Positions 25,286 through 34,031 of a stretch of DNA of 64,000 bases are shown here, piece by piece (the stretch's first letter is position 1; every line of letters starts with the position of its first letter). The position numbers and the translations under genes are program-made. The notes beneath the pieces are model-generated. The model had not been told where the DNA came from and did no database searches. It saw only the letters and a list, made by a program, of their open reading frames with translations. Source of the stretch: Priestia megaterium NBRC 15308 = ATCC 14581 (GTDB lineage: Bacteria > Bacillota > Bacilli > Bacillales > Bacillaceae_H); contig NZ_CP009920.1 in the NCBI RefSeq assembly GCF_000832985.1, forward strand, positions 2,908,501 to 2,972,500, read 5' to 3'.

Positions 25286-26416
25286 ATGAAAAAAGGAATA
25301 ATTATTACAGCTGTAGCAGTTGTTATTGTGGCGGTTATTGGAATTAACGTATATCGTGCACAAAGTGTAAGTGGGAAAGCAATCAATGTTCACGTAGCAA
25401 ATATAAAGGAAAAAAAGTTAAGAAATACAGTTATGGTTCCCGGTACGTTAAAGCTTGCTGATGAGCAATATGTCTATTTTGATGCTGAAAAAGGCGAGGT
25501 TGAACGATTTCACGTAACAGAAGGATCTCGTGTCCAGCAGGGAACCTCTCTTGTAACATACGAAAGCGATACGCTTGATTTAGAGCAAGAACAAAATAAG
25601 CTAGAAAAAAAATCCAGTCAGCTGCAAATTGACTCAGTAAGCAAACAGCTTTCTAATTTAAATAAAAAACAAAAAGAATTGGAAAAAGAAATGAGTAAGC
25701 AAGAAGCGAGAGATCAAATCGATACAGAACGTACGCAGCTCAATCTCGATTTAGAAACGGCTAAAATTGATTTAGAACGAAACAAACTAGAAGCCAAATC
25801 AATTGCTAAAAAAGAACGTAATTTAGACGTAGCGAGTGATATTAATGGGACGGTGCTAGAAGTAGATAAAGAAGCGGTTAATAACACAAGTGACGTTCAA
25901 AAACCGCTTATACATATTGGTAATACCGATGAATACTTAGCTACTGGTGTGCTGTCTGAGTACGATGCATTAAAAATTAAAACCGGTCAAGCTGTCAAAA
26001 TTACATCAGATGTGCTGCCTGATAAAGAATGGGCAGGGAGCGTTAAACAAATTGACTATCTACCTCAGCAGCAGGCATCAGCAGAAGCGGGCAATGATGG
26101 GGCTAATCAATATCCAGTTGAAGTAAAAGTAGATGACCAAGATATCACGATGATTAAGCCGGGATTTAAGCTGCTGCTTGAAATTGAAACAAGCAGTAAA
26201 AAAGCTTCATCACTGCCGATAAAAGCAGTTGTAAATGAAGACGGAGAAAAATATGTATATGTGGTGAAAGATAAAAAGGCGGTTCGTAAGGAAGTAAAGA
26301 TTGGAGAAACAACAAATAAATTTAGTGAAATCAAAAGCGGCGTATCTTCTAAAGACAAAGTCATTACAAATCCTACAAAGAACTTAACTGACGGTGCGGA
26401 AGTGACTGTTCAATGA
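25286..26416 (+). CDS. yknX: YknX-like membrane fusion (adaptor) protein
   Basis: A 376-residue extracytoplasmic adaptor of the MacA/HlyD type. One N-terminal membrane anchor (about residues 4-22) is followed by a barrel/lipoyl part (VERFHVTEGSRVQQGTSLVTY), a long charged coiled coil (about 95-175), the returning lipoyl half (VASDINGTVLEV) and beta domains. It would join the YknY/YknZ pump on the outer face of the membrane. It starts immediately after the yknW stop and overlaps yknY by 4 bp. Confidence 0.9.
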   Translation: MKKGIIITAVAVVIVAVIGINVYRAQSVSGKAINVHVANIKEKKLRNTVMVPGTLKLADEQYVYFDAEKGEVERFHVTEGSRVQQGTSLVTYESDTLDLEQEQNKLEKKSSQLQIDSVSKQLSNLNKKQKELEKEMSKQEARDQIDTERTQLNLDLETAKIDLERNKLEAKSIAKKERNLDVASDINGTVLEVDKEAVNNTSDVQKPLIHIGNTDEYLATGVLSEYDALKIKTGQAVKITSDVLPDKEWAGSVKQIDYLPQQQASAEAGNDGANQYPVEVKVDDQDITMIKPGFKLLLEIETSSKKASSLPIKAVVNEDGEKYVYVVKDKKAVRKEVKIGETTNKFSEIKSGVSSKDKVITNPTKNLTDGAEVTVQ

Positions 26417-27102
26417 TCGAGCTTGTGAATATTCATAAAAGTTATCATCTTGGCAAAGAGGAAGTGCCAATTTTAAAAGATATTAATTTGAAGATTTATG
26501 ACGGTGAATTTGTTGCGATTATGGGACCTTCTGGCTCTGGTAAATCAACGCTAATGAACATTATCGGATGTTTAGACCGTTCGTCTTCAGGGTCCTATTT
26601 ATTAAATGAACAAGAAATCTCCACTTATAGTGATGAGCAGCTTGCAAAAGTAAGAAATATTCATATCGGTTTTGTTTTTCAGCAATTTCAGCTGTTGCCG
26701 CGTTTAACAGCGGTAGAAAACGTAGAGCTTCCAATGGTATATGCCGGTGTAACGCGTAAGGAAAGACGAGCCAGAGCAGAAGCTGCGCTTGAAAAAGTAG
26801 GGCTGAGTGAGCGGATGAAACATTTACCGAGCGAGCTATCAGGAGGGCAAAAGCAGCGCGTTGCTATTGCTCGTTCTATTGTTAACAATCCGACGCTTAT
26901 TTTAGCAGATGAACCAACAGGAGCTCTAGATACAAAAACAAGTGCTGATATTATGGAGCAATTTTCTCAGCTTAATGCAGATGGCACAACGGTTGTAGTC
27001 ATTACCCATGAACCTGAAGTGGCAGAATACACATCGCGTACAGTTATCGTTCGTGACGGTAAAGTGCTAAGTCATAGCGATAAGGAGAACGATAGCTTAT
27101 GA
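26413..27102 (+). CDS. yknY: YknY-like ABC transporter ATPase (MacB type)
   Basis: A 229-residue ATPase of the LolD/MacB group. Walker A is GPSGSGKST, the signature is LSGGQKQR, Walker B is [12 protein letters not shown], and [11 protein letters not shown] holds the switch His. It drives the YknZ mechanotransmission-type permease. Both ends overlap neighbours (4 bp with yknX, 4 bp with yknZ), so the operon is tightly coupled. Confidence 0.92.
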   Translation: MIELVNIHKSYHLGKEEVPILKDINLKIYDGEFVAIMGPSGSGKSTLMNIIGCLDRSSSGSYLLNEQEISTYSDEQLAKVRNIHIGFVFQQFQLLPRLTAVENVELPMVYAGVTRKERRARAEAALEKVGLSERMKHLPSELSGGQKQRVAIARSIVNNPTLILADEPTGALDTKTSADIMEQFSQLNADGTTVVVITHEPEVAEYTSRTVIVRDGKVLSHSDKENDSL

Positions 27103-28295
27103 GTTTGATAGAAAATATTCGCATGGCTCTCTCTTCGGTTCTTGCTCATAAAATGCGCTCTATTTTAACGATGCTTGGTATTATCATTGGCGTAGCGGCT
27201 GTTATTATCGTTGTAGCCATTGGTCAGGGCGGAGAACAGATGATTAAGTCGGAAATAACAGGAGCAAGCAATACAGTTGATGTATACTATCAGCCTCCTG
27301 AAGACGAGATGCAAGCTGATGACCTTTCAATGACGGGTGAGCCTATCTTTACAGAGGATGATATTAAAGCTCTTTCGACTATTCCCGGAGTGAAGAATGT
27401 GGTGGCTTCTAGTTCAATGGGAATGGGGATAAGATATAGAGACAAGGAATCTGATACGACTGTTAATGCTATTAACGAAGGCTATATTGAAGTTAATCAG
27501 CTGGAAGTTTCAAAAGGAAGAATGTTAGACAGCTCTGACTTTTTATCAGGTAATCGAGTAGGTGTTATCACAAGCGATATGAAAAAAGAGCTATTTGATA
27601 AAAAAGAAGCCCTTGGACAAGTAGTATGGGTGCAAGGCCAGCCTATCAAAATTATTGGTGTCACAAAAAAGGCAACGGGCTTTTTAGCATTTGAAATACC
27701 AACCATTTATATTCCGAATAATACGTATAAATCAAGCTTCGGTAAGCTCGATTACACAAACCTTAGTGTTCAAGCAAAAAGCTCTGATCAACTAAAAAAA
27801 GTAGGGAATGACGCAACGGATTTGTTAAATAATTTGCATGATGCGGAAGACGCTTACCAAGTGCAGAACTTAGAAGAAATAGCAGATAGCATTGGAAATG
27901 TAACGCGGATTATGACAACGATTATTGGATCGATTGCAGGCATTTCCCTGCTTGTTGGCGGGATTGGCGTTATGAACATTATGCTGGTTTCTGTAACGGA
28001 ACGTACAAGAGAAATTGGTATTCGTAAAGCGTTGGGAGCATCTAAAAGACAAATTCTAACTCAGTTTTTGATTGAATCCATTACCCTCACGTTAATTGGT
28101 GGTTTGCTTGGAATTGGCCTCGGCGCGGGCGGGGCAGCTCTTGTTTCATTATTTGCTGGCTGGCCGTCATTAATTTCGTGGCAAGTAGTACTTGGAGGAG
28201 TGTTGTTCTCCATGACGATTGGCATTGTATTCGGCATGCTTCCTGCAAACAAAGCGGCGAAGCTAGATCCAATCGAAGCATTAAGATATGAATAA
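27099..28295 (+). CDS. yknZ: YknZ-like ABC transporter permease (MacB/FtsX type)
   Basis: A 398-residue permease with four membrane helices: one near residues 18-40, a large external MacB_PCD domain (about 45-255), and three C-terminal helices. GIIIGVAAVIIVVAIG and GGIGVMNIMLVSVTERTREIGIRKALGA are the family blocks (near 27175 and 27955). With YknX and YknY it forms a MacAB-like complex that in B. subtilis confers resistance to the SdpC toxin. A good terminator follows. Confidence 0.92.
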   Translation: MSLIENIRMALSSVLAHKMRSILTMLGIIIGVAAVIIVVAIGQGGEQMIKSEITGASNTVDVYYQPPEDEMQADDLSMTGEPIFTEDDIKALSTIPGVKNVVASSSMGMGIRYRDKESDTTVNAINEGYIEVNQLEVSKGRMLDSSDFLSGNRVGVITSDMKKELFDKKEALGQVVWVQGQPIKIIGVTKKATGFLAFEIPTIYIPNNTYKSSFGKLDYTNLSVQAKSSDQLKKVGNDATDLLNNLHDAEDAYQVQNLEEIADSIGNVTRIMTTIIGSIAGISLLVGGIGVMNIMLVSVTERTREIGIRKALGASKRQILTQFLIESITLTLIGGLLGIGLGAGGAALVSLFAGWPSLISWQVVLGGVLFSMTIGIVFGMLPANKAAKLDPIEALRYE

Positions 28296-28325
28296 AGACA
28301 TGCGTTCGCATGTCTTTATTTTAAT
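28291..28325 (+). terminator. Terminator of the yknWXYZ operon
   Basis: AATAAAGACATGCG pairs with CGCATGTCTTTATT around a tight TT loop, then TTTAATTT. Confidence 0.85.
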
Positions 28326-28364
28326 TTAACGAGAACCAAGAGAATTTCTCGTTTTTCTTATTTA

Positions 28365-29351
28365 TTACTTACTAGGGTTGATACGGGCTACGTTAATAAT
28401 ATCATGTATTTTCTCTACCAAATCGAGCATGAGAAATCCGTTTCCTTCAGAGCTTTTTCGATATCCAAGAGGAAGGGTTCTTCTTACAAGCTGAGCATAG
28501 ATTTCGGCTTCGATTAAAGAGCGGCCAAATTCCTTCTCACATAAGTTAATTAATAGAGCTAAAGCTCCTGCCACGTGGGGAGTTGCCATTGAAGTTCCTG
28601 AAAGAGTCGCGTACTTATTTTCCAAGTAAGTAGAGATAATGTTAACTCCCGGTGCGACTAGGTCCACTTCTTCATTTGCATTAGTAAAAGGGGCAAGATT
28701 TAAGCTGCTGTCCACTGCTCCTACTTGAATGACTTCGTTGTAACTTCCTGGATATGAATATTCAAGGGTTTCTTCGCGGTCGTCACCTTCATTTCCAGCC
28801 GCAACAACAACAGAAACATCTTTATTCACAGCATTTTGAACAGCTTCGTGCAGTTCTGGAACGTCTTGTGGTCCCCCGAGTGACATGGAAATAACTCGTG
28901 CTCGCTCATTGTTAGGACCGCGCCATTCGACGGCGTAGTTAATAGCGTCAATAATCCATTCGTAATTTCCCGATCCTTCACCGGTAAGTACTTTTAAGCT
29001 TAGAATTTTTGCTTTGGGTGCCACTCCTACTACCCCTTCATTATTGAGCGCAGCAGCAATGGTACCAGACACGTGAGTGCCGTGCCCATTATTATCTTCA
29101 AATACAGAAGAATCCCCGTCATAATCCGAAGTGAAGTTTCTTCCTCCGATAATACAATCTTTTAAGTCAGGATGATTTGTGTCAACACCAGTGTCGATAA
29201 CTGCAATTACAATGCCTTCTCCTTGATTGCTTTGTTCCCAAATAGCAGGCGCTTGAATTAAGCTTACTCCTTTAGGCGTTTCGTTTGTTGAGTCGATAAT
29301 CGACTCAATTGTATAAGGAATTAATTTGACTTGTAACGGTTGTTGAGTCAT
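28365..29351 (-). CDS. Intracellular subtilisin-like serine protease
   Basis: A 328-residue S8 protease without signal peptide. The catalytic triad is visible as Asp in [10 protein letters not shown], His in [11 protein letters not shown] and Ser in [13 protein letters not shown]. The short N-terminal pro-region before the first block and the absence of a secretion signal fit the intracellular IspA group (319 residues in B. subtilis), which degrades cytoplasmic protein in late growth. Start is ATG 29351, 6 nt after AAGGAGG; the frame upstream (to 29378) overlaps the ribosome site. I leave the symbol empty because more than one Isp paralogue can exist. Confidence 0.88.
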   Translation of the reverse strand: MTQQPLQVKLIPYTIESIIDSTNETPKGVSLIQAPAIWEQSNQGEGIVIAVIDTGVDTNHPDLKDCIIGGRNFTSDYDGDSSVFEDNNGHGTHVSGTIAAALNNEGVVGVAPKAKILSLKVLTGEGSGNYEWIIDAINYAVEWRGPNNERARVISMSLGGPQDVPELHEAVQNAVNKDVSVVVAAGNEGDDREETLEYSYPGSYNEVIQVGAVDSSLNLAPFTNANEEVDLVAPGVNIISTYLENKYATLSGTSMATPHVAGALALLINLCEKEFGRSLIEAEIYAQLVRRTLPLGYRKSSEGNGFLMLDLVEKIHDIINVARINPSK

Positions 29352-29704
29352 AGTCATCCTCCTTAAAATGAATTTCATAAAAACGGAAGTTGTTTAATTA
29401 TAAATTCCCAACTATTGCTATAAATTAAACATTTTTCATGCGAATCCTTTCTTTTTAAATAAAAAGACTCACAAAAGATGTGAGAAGAGGAAAAAAGACC
29501 CTGAAGACAAGCCCGATAGAGATTTTTAATGTTATCTGTGTATTCACTTTTAATGTTTATCTCACACTATAGAAGAAAGAAACTCCAAGAAAAATCACAT
29601 AGGACTGGTAACTTTTGATATAATTACGAACGGTATGACATTCTCAAAATACATGATATTTATAAATATACATCAATTTGCAAATTACGAAGGGGCTGAG
29701 GATA
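29352..29704. other. Divergent intergenic region, protease / dihydropteroate synthase
   Basis: About 350 bp, AT-rich. TATAAT near 29618 (+) and TATAAT on the minus strand near 29400 could be -10 boxes for the two genes, but neither has a clear -35. The stem GACTCACA/TGTGAG (about 29466-29483) is too weak to call. I see nothing coding. Confidence 0.4.
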
Positions 29705-30553
29705 GTGTCAACTTTAACGTCTCAATCGGTCATTAAATGCGGAAAGTATGAACTGAATTATGCGGACCGTACGCTTATTATGGGAATTTTAAACGTAAAC
29801 CCGGATTCATTTTCAGATGGCGGAAAATACTACGATGTAGATAAAGCGGTTGCTCATGCTGAGGAAATGGTGAGGCAAGGAGCAGACATCATTGATATCG
29901 GAGGAGAATCAACTCGTCCTGGTTATACAAGAATTAGTGATGAAGAAGAGATTAAACGGATTGTGCCCGTTATTTCTGAAGTGGCTAAGCGCGTAGAGGT
30001 GCCGATTTCTGTAGATACATACAAGTCGGAAGTGGCCAAGCATGCGCTAGAAGCAGGAGCACATATTATTAACGATATATGGGGCGCAAAGGCTGATCCC
30101 AAAATGGCTCAAGTTGCAGCTGACTATAATGTTCCTATTATTTTAATGCATAATCGCCATGAGCCCAATTATACAAATCTGATTACAGATATGATAAGTG
30201 ATTTGGAAGAAAGCATATCAATTGCAAAAGCTGCAGGAGTTCGAGATGATCAAATTATTTTAGATCCAGGCGTTGGCTTTGGAAAAACGGCTGCGCATAA
30301 TGTAGAAGCGATTCAGCATCTAGATCAGCTGACAAAGATGGGCTATCCTGTGCTGCTTGCTACTTCTCGTAAAGGATTTATTGGACAAATAGTCAATGCT
30401 CCTCCTACGGAAAGAATGGAAGGAACTGCAGCTACTGTATATGCAGGGATTGCACAAGGCGTTCAAATGGTTCGGGTTCATGACGTATTAGAAATCAAGC
30501 GCTTTGTAAAGATGGCAGATGTACTGGTAGGAAAACATACATTTCAGTTTTAA
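29705..30553 (+). CDS. folP: Dihydropteroate synthase, stand-alone
   Basis: A 282-residue TIM-barrel DHPS, which joins p-aminobenzoate to the pterin diphosphate in folate synthesis and is the sulfonamide target. All loops are present: IMGILNVNPDSFSDGG, IDIGGESTRPG, VPISVDTYKSEVA, LDPGVGFGKT, LLATSRKGFIG and a final VRVHDV. In bacilli folP (sul) usually lies in the pab/fol operon; here it is alone with its own terminator, so it may be a second copy. GTG 29705 is 10 nt after GAAGGGG; the frame extends to TTG 29678 without a ribosome site. Confidence 0.92.
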   Translation: MSTLTSQSVIKCGKYELNYADRTLIMGILNVNPDSFSDGGKYYDVDKAVAHAEEMVRQGADIIDIGGESTRPGYTRISDEEEIKRIVPVISEVAKRVEVPISVDTYKSEVAKHALEAGAHIINDIWGAKADPKMAQVAADYNVPIILMHNRHEPNYTNLITDMISDLEESISIAKAAGVRDDQIILDPGVGFGKTAAHNVEAIQHLDQLTKMGYPVLLATSRKGFIGQIVNAPPTERMEGTAATVYAGIAQGVQMVRVHDVLEIKRFVKMADVLVGKHTFQF

Positions 30554-30584
30554 TAATCATTAAAATGCCATTTCTATTAGGTGA

Positions 30585-30618
30585 AGATTCCCGAGCAGTG
30601 AAGCTCGGGAATTTTTTA
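30585..30618 (+). terminator. Terminator of folP
   Basis: ATTCCCGAGC pairs with GCTCGGGAAT around AGTGAA, then TTTTTT. Confidence 0.88.
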
Positions 30619-30804
30619 TGTATGTAAAGTGGCGGAGGAAAATAATGCACGATTGGATGGTTGATTTTACATAATTTAGCTTTATGATAGAAAGAGAAGA
30701 TATAACGCTTTCATATTCTGATTAAATCGTGCTGCTTAAAATGAAATAAATAACATCTTGGTATTCAGTCTTATTCAATCACCGAAATATGGAGGAGAGA
30801 ATGA

Positions 30805-30999
30805 ATGAAACTAGCATTGCTTCTTGTCATTATTATCGGCGTTGCTGCCCTTGCAGGTACGATCAGTGCTGCAAAGAAAGTAGATGAAGATTACGGAAAA
30901 TCTAAAAAGAAAAGTATAGTGAATTTATCTATTATTTACGGAGTCGTATTCATAGGATCAATCGTAGGAGTAGCGTGGTATATTGCAGTGAGACCATAA
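30805..30999 (+). CDS. Small membrane protein, 64 residues
   Basis: This short protein has two hydrophobic helices (ALLLVIIIGVAALAGTIS and IVNLSIIYGVVFIGSIVGVA) joined by a charged loop with KKVDEDYGKSKKK. I do not recognise a family. The start follows GGAGGAGAG, a strong ribosome site, and a strong terminator follows the stop, so it is very likely expressed. Function unknown. Confidence 0.72.
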   Translation: MKLALLLVIIIGVAALAGTISAAKKVDEDYGKSKKKSIVNLSIIYGVVFIGSIVGVAWYIAVRP

Positions 31000-31030
31000 A
31001 TAAAACGAACACTTCCGTGTTCGTTTTATT
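30999..31030. terminator. Bidirectional terminator, small membrane protein / LiaG-like gene
   Basis: AATAAAACGAACAC pairs with GTGTTCGTTTTATT around TTCC. It lies between convergent genes and overlaps both ends. Confidence 0.88.
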
Positions 31031-31895
31031 TTGATTTTAACGTTAATTCTCCGCTTGAAACAGCTGCATCAATAGGATATTTTCCATTTCCATGCTTTCC
31101 TTTTAATACATCTTCTGTTACGGTTGCATTGCTTAACTTAAAGTCATTGTTTATATCACCGCTGCTTACTTTTCCATTCACTTTAAAACCAGCGCTTTTC
31201 GGAAGAACCAGCACGGCATCTCCAGATCCTACATCTATAGAAACCGCTTCTTCTAGCTTTTTAAAATCCATATAGAGATCACCAGATCCAATGCGCGCCT
31301 GAAGTTTTCCTTTATAGTTTGTTCCTTTAATTTCCCCAGAGCCTACAGCAAATTTAGCTGTTTGGCTTTCAACATTACTCAGCTGTAAATCTCCAGAATT
31401 GACATCCGTACGAAGAGAGGTGCTCCTCAAGTTTGAAATACTTGCATTTCCAGAACCTACTTTAATCGAAACATCTTTCAGCTGAAGCGCTTGCTCAGGC
31501 TGTGTAGCAACTTGAAGGTCCCCAGAACCTACCGTAAGCGCAAGGTTGTGGTGATAATCTCTAGGAATGCAGATTGTCACTTTTGTATTTGAAAAAATAG
31601 AAAGCCATTGAAAAGGACTTTTTTGATAAGTGACGACTAGGGTATCTCCATTTTGCTTTACATCTACTTTTCCTTTACCTTCTACTTTTGTTTTAATATC
31701 TTGACGATCTTGCGGCACGACAGTTGTACTAATGCTGGGAGAGTCAATTTGAATATGCTGAATATCACTTGATAACGCCGCTTCAGACCTGGACGTCTTG
31801 AATGAACTTAACGACCAAGAGGAAGGTGCAAATGCAGTAGAAAAGAGGACTGCCGTACCACCTATCACTAAAATAAAAGCCAATATTTTTTTCAC
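31026..31895 (-). CDS. LiaG-like DUF4097 membrane-anchored beta-helix protein
   Basis: A 289-residue protein with one N-terminal membrane segment or uncleaved signal (about residues 4-24) and an extracytoplasmic DUF4097 domain. The domain has regular repeats around VGSGDL (for example TVGSGDLQV, KVGSGNASI, AVGSGEIKG, RIGSGDLYM, DVGSGDAVL), as expected for a beta-solenoid. It resembles B. subtilis LiaG (about 290 residues), but no lia genes are adjacent, so I give no symbol. The start is GTG at 31895 after GAAAGCGGG. It appears to be a single-gene unit. Confidence 0.75.
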   Translation of the reverse strand: MKKILAFILVIGGTAVLFSTAFAPSSWSLSSFKTSRSEAALSSDIQHIQIDSPSISTTVVPQDRQDIKTKVEGKGKVDVKQNGDTLVVTYQKSPFQWLSIFSNTKVTICIPRDYHHNLALTVGSGDLQVATQPEQALQLKDVSIKVGSGNASISNLRSTSLRTDVNSGDLQLSNVESQTAKFAVGSGEIKGTNYKGKLQARIGSGDLYMDFKKLEEAVSIDVGSGDAVLVLPKSAGFKVNGKVSSGDINNDFKLSNATVTEDVLKGKHGNGKYPIDAAVSSGELTLKSK

Positions 31896-32236
31896 GTTAT
31901 AACCCGCTTTCTACCTAAATTAAATTTGTTTTCTTCTACCATAAAGTGTAAATTGAAAAGCGTTTAATTTCAACGAACAGCAGGATTATTTTTTTCTACG
32001 TCTCAAGTCGTAAAAATGAAATCTTTTTTTGAGGAATTAAACGAAAAGCGAAGTAGATATTTAAGCATACTCATTAAAGAATCAATTTTTTTGTTTCAAA
32101 AATAGGAAAATAATTGGGTTGAAAGGACGATTAAATTCACTTTTTTTGTGTAATTTTCCGATGGGTAGTTCAAAAGAAGTGATAAATAAATAGAATTTTC
32201 ATACCAATTTTATTATTCCGAAAAACTTTTAAAGTG
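31896..32236. other. Intergenic region before the nupG promoter
   Basis: AT-rich and non-coding in all frames. I looked for paired PurR boxes (CGAACATT-type), which control B. subtilis nupG, and saw no convincing pair; a lone CGAACA is at about 31974. Confidence 0.4.
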
Positions 32237-32265
32237 TTGATTATTAAAAAAATAAAGGGTAGAAT
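32237..32265 (+). promoter_or_regulatory. SigA promoter of the guanine riboswitch-nupG transcript
   Basis: TTGATT and TAGAAT with 17 bp between; transcription would start near 32272, about 27 nt before the aptamer. Confidence 0.65.
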
Positions 32266-32298
32266 TTGTTCATATCAATTGAATACAGCTAAGATTAC

Positions 32299-32370
32299 GA
32301 TCTTGTATATTATCAGTAATATGGTCTGATAGTCTCTACCTAGTAACCGTAAAAAACTAGACTACAAGAA
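32299..32370 (+). ncRNA. Guanine-class purine riboswitch (G-box)
   Basis: The purine aptamer is clear: P1 TCTTGTA/TACAAGA (32301-32307 with 32363-32369), the conserved TAATATGG before the P2 loop, TCTCTACC at J2/3, the ACCGTAAA loop and GACTAC at J3/1. The specificity base after GA is C, which predicts guanine (or hypoxanthine) rather than adenine. Ligand binding should stabilise P1 and turn the downstream gene off. A strong terminator lies about 60 nt further on. Confidence 0.93.
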
Positions 32371-32427
32371 AGTTTGGATATAAGCAGCAAAAAGAAGAGC
32401 GTATTCTCATGAGTACAGTCTTCTTTC

Positions 32428-32497
32428 AAAGCTCTTACTTTTCATACTTTCTGTTATTGTCAGAATTTATGAAAAGTAAGAGCTTTTTTTGTTTTTC
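32428..32497 (+). terminator. Intrinsic terminator of the guanine riboswitch
   Basis: AAAGCTCTTACTTTTCAT pairs perfectly with ATGAAAAGTAAGAGCTTT over 18 bp with a 23-nt loop, followed by TTTTT and a second T run. It lies between aptamer and nupG. AAAGAAG (32390s) and CTTCTTT (32420s) can form a preceding hairpin. Confidence 0.85.
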
Positions 32498-32522
32498 AAA
32501 TACACACCTGGGAGTGGCTTGC

Positions 32523-33716
32523 ATGTACTTTTTATTAAATTTATTAGGCGTTTTTGTCGTAATGGGTGTCGTCTTTTTATGTTCTCCTAAAAAGAAAGAG
32601 ATAAAGTGGCGTCCAATTGCTTCACTGTTAGTCGTTGAAGTCCTCATTACTTGGTTTATGTTAGGAACTTCAATCGGAACATGGATTATTAATAAGATTG
32701 CTTCGTTCTTTACTTGGCTAATTTCCTGTGCTAACGATGGAATTGCTTTTGCGTTCCCATCTGTAATGGGAAATGAAACGGTTGACTTTTTCTTCAGTGC
32801 ATTACTGCCTATCATCTTTGTCGTGACATTTTTTGATATTTTATCTTACTTTGGTATTTTAACGTGGATTATTGATAAAGTAGGCTGGGTCATTTCGAAA
32901 GTTTCTCGTTTGCCTAAATTAGAAAGCTTTTTCGCTATTCAAATGATGTTTTTAGGAAATACAGAAGCATTAGCGGTTATTCGTAATCAGCTTTCTGTGT
33001 TAAAAGACAACCGTTTGCTTACGTTTGGAATTATGAGTATGAGCAGTATTAGCGGATCTATTATCGGTGCTTATTTAACGATGGTTCCCGCTACGTACGT
33101 GTTTACAGCAATTCCACTGAACTGTTTAAACGCGCTTATTTTAGTGAGCTTATTGAATCCAGTTCATGTTACAAAAGAAGAAGATATGATTTACGTACCG
33201 CCAAAGTCGGAGAAAAAAGACTTTTTCTCTACCATTTCAAACAGTATGTTAGTCGGAATGAACATGGTTATTGTTATTTTAGCGATGGTTATTGGATATG
33301 TAGCTCTTACATCTGCGCTTAACGGTATTTTAGGCGTTATCGTAGACGGCTTGACTGTACAAAAGATTTTCTCTTATATCTTTAGTCCATTCGCATTTTT
33401 ACTAGGGCTAACGGGACATGATGCAATGTACGTAGCTCAGCTGATGGGTATCAAGCTAGCAACAAATGAATTCGTGGCAATGATGGATTTGAAGAAAAAT
33501 CTAGATACACTTCCACCGCATACGATTGCAGTTGCTACAACATTCTTAACATCTTTTGCTAACTTCAGTACGGTAGGTATGATTTATGGGACGTATAATT
33601 CTACGTTATCAGAAGGTAAATCAACGATTATTGGAAAAAACGTATGGAAACTGCTTGTGAGCGGTATCGCTGTTTCGTTATTAAGTGCTATGATTGTTGG
33701 ATTGTTTGTTTGGTAA
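32523..33716 (+). CDS. nupG: Guanosine transporter NupG (YxjA-type)
   Basis: A 397-residue transporter of the concentrative nucleoside family, the same length as B. subtilis NupG and very similar along its whole sequence as I recall it (for example FFAIQMMFLGNTEALAVIR, MSMSSISGSIIGAYLTMVPATY, TTFLTSFANFSTVGMIYGTYNS near the end). It imports guanosine and inosine across the cell membrane. The start ATG 32523 follows GGGAGTGG. A longer frame from 32409 runs through the terminator hairpin and is not real. Control by the guanine riboswitch matches the B. subtilis gene. Confidence 0.95.
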   Translation: MYFLLNLLGVFVVMGVVFLCSPKKKEIKWRPIASLLVVEVLITWFMLGTSIGTWIINKIASFFTWLISCANDGIAFAFPSVMGNETVDFFFSALLPIIFVVTFFDILSYFGILTWIIDKVGWVISKVSRLPKLESFFAIQMMFLGNTEALAVIRNQLSVLKDNRLLTFGIMSMSSISGSIIGAYLTMVPATYVFTAIPLNCLNALILVSLLNPVHVTKEEDMIYVPPKSEKKDFFSTISNSMLVGMNMVIVILAMVIGYVALTSALNGILGVIVDGLTVQKIFSYIFSPFAFLLGLTGHDAMYVAQLMGIKLATNEFVAMMDLKKNLDTLPPHTIAVATTFLTSFANFSTVGMIYGTYNSTLSEGKSTIIGKNVWKLLVSGIAVSLLSAMIVGLFVW

Positions 33717-33724
33717 AAAGTGTG

Positions 33725-33766
33725 AAAAAGCTGTGCTTTCGTCTTCGAAAGCACAGCTTTTTTCTT
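33725..33766 (+). terminator. Terminator of nupG
   Basis: AAAAAGCTGTGCTTTCG pairs with CGAAAGCACAGCTTTTT around TCTT. Confidence 0.88.
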
Positions 33767-34031
33767 GTTGCATCCTCTATTCATTTAAAGAAAAACGGTT
33801 ATGAATATCAACAGTAAAAGAAAATCACACTATTCAAGAAAAATTCATTTTACTTTTGCAGAAAAACATTTTAAATCTAGTGAGCATTATGTTAAGATTA
33901 CAAAAGGCTGTTTCATTTAAATTGAGAACACCGCATAAATATGTAAGTAAATATGCATAGAAAACAAAGGTTTATTAATTTTTTCTAGGTAATATCTCGT
34001 AATAAATAGGTTGAAAGGAAATGTCGTTAAT

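Noticed and set aside
32409-32522. N-terminal extension of NupG
   Set aside because: It would translate the riboswitch terminator hairpin; ATG 32523 has a ribosome site and gives the same length as B. subtilis NupG.
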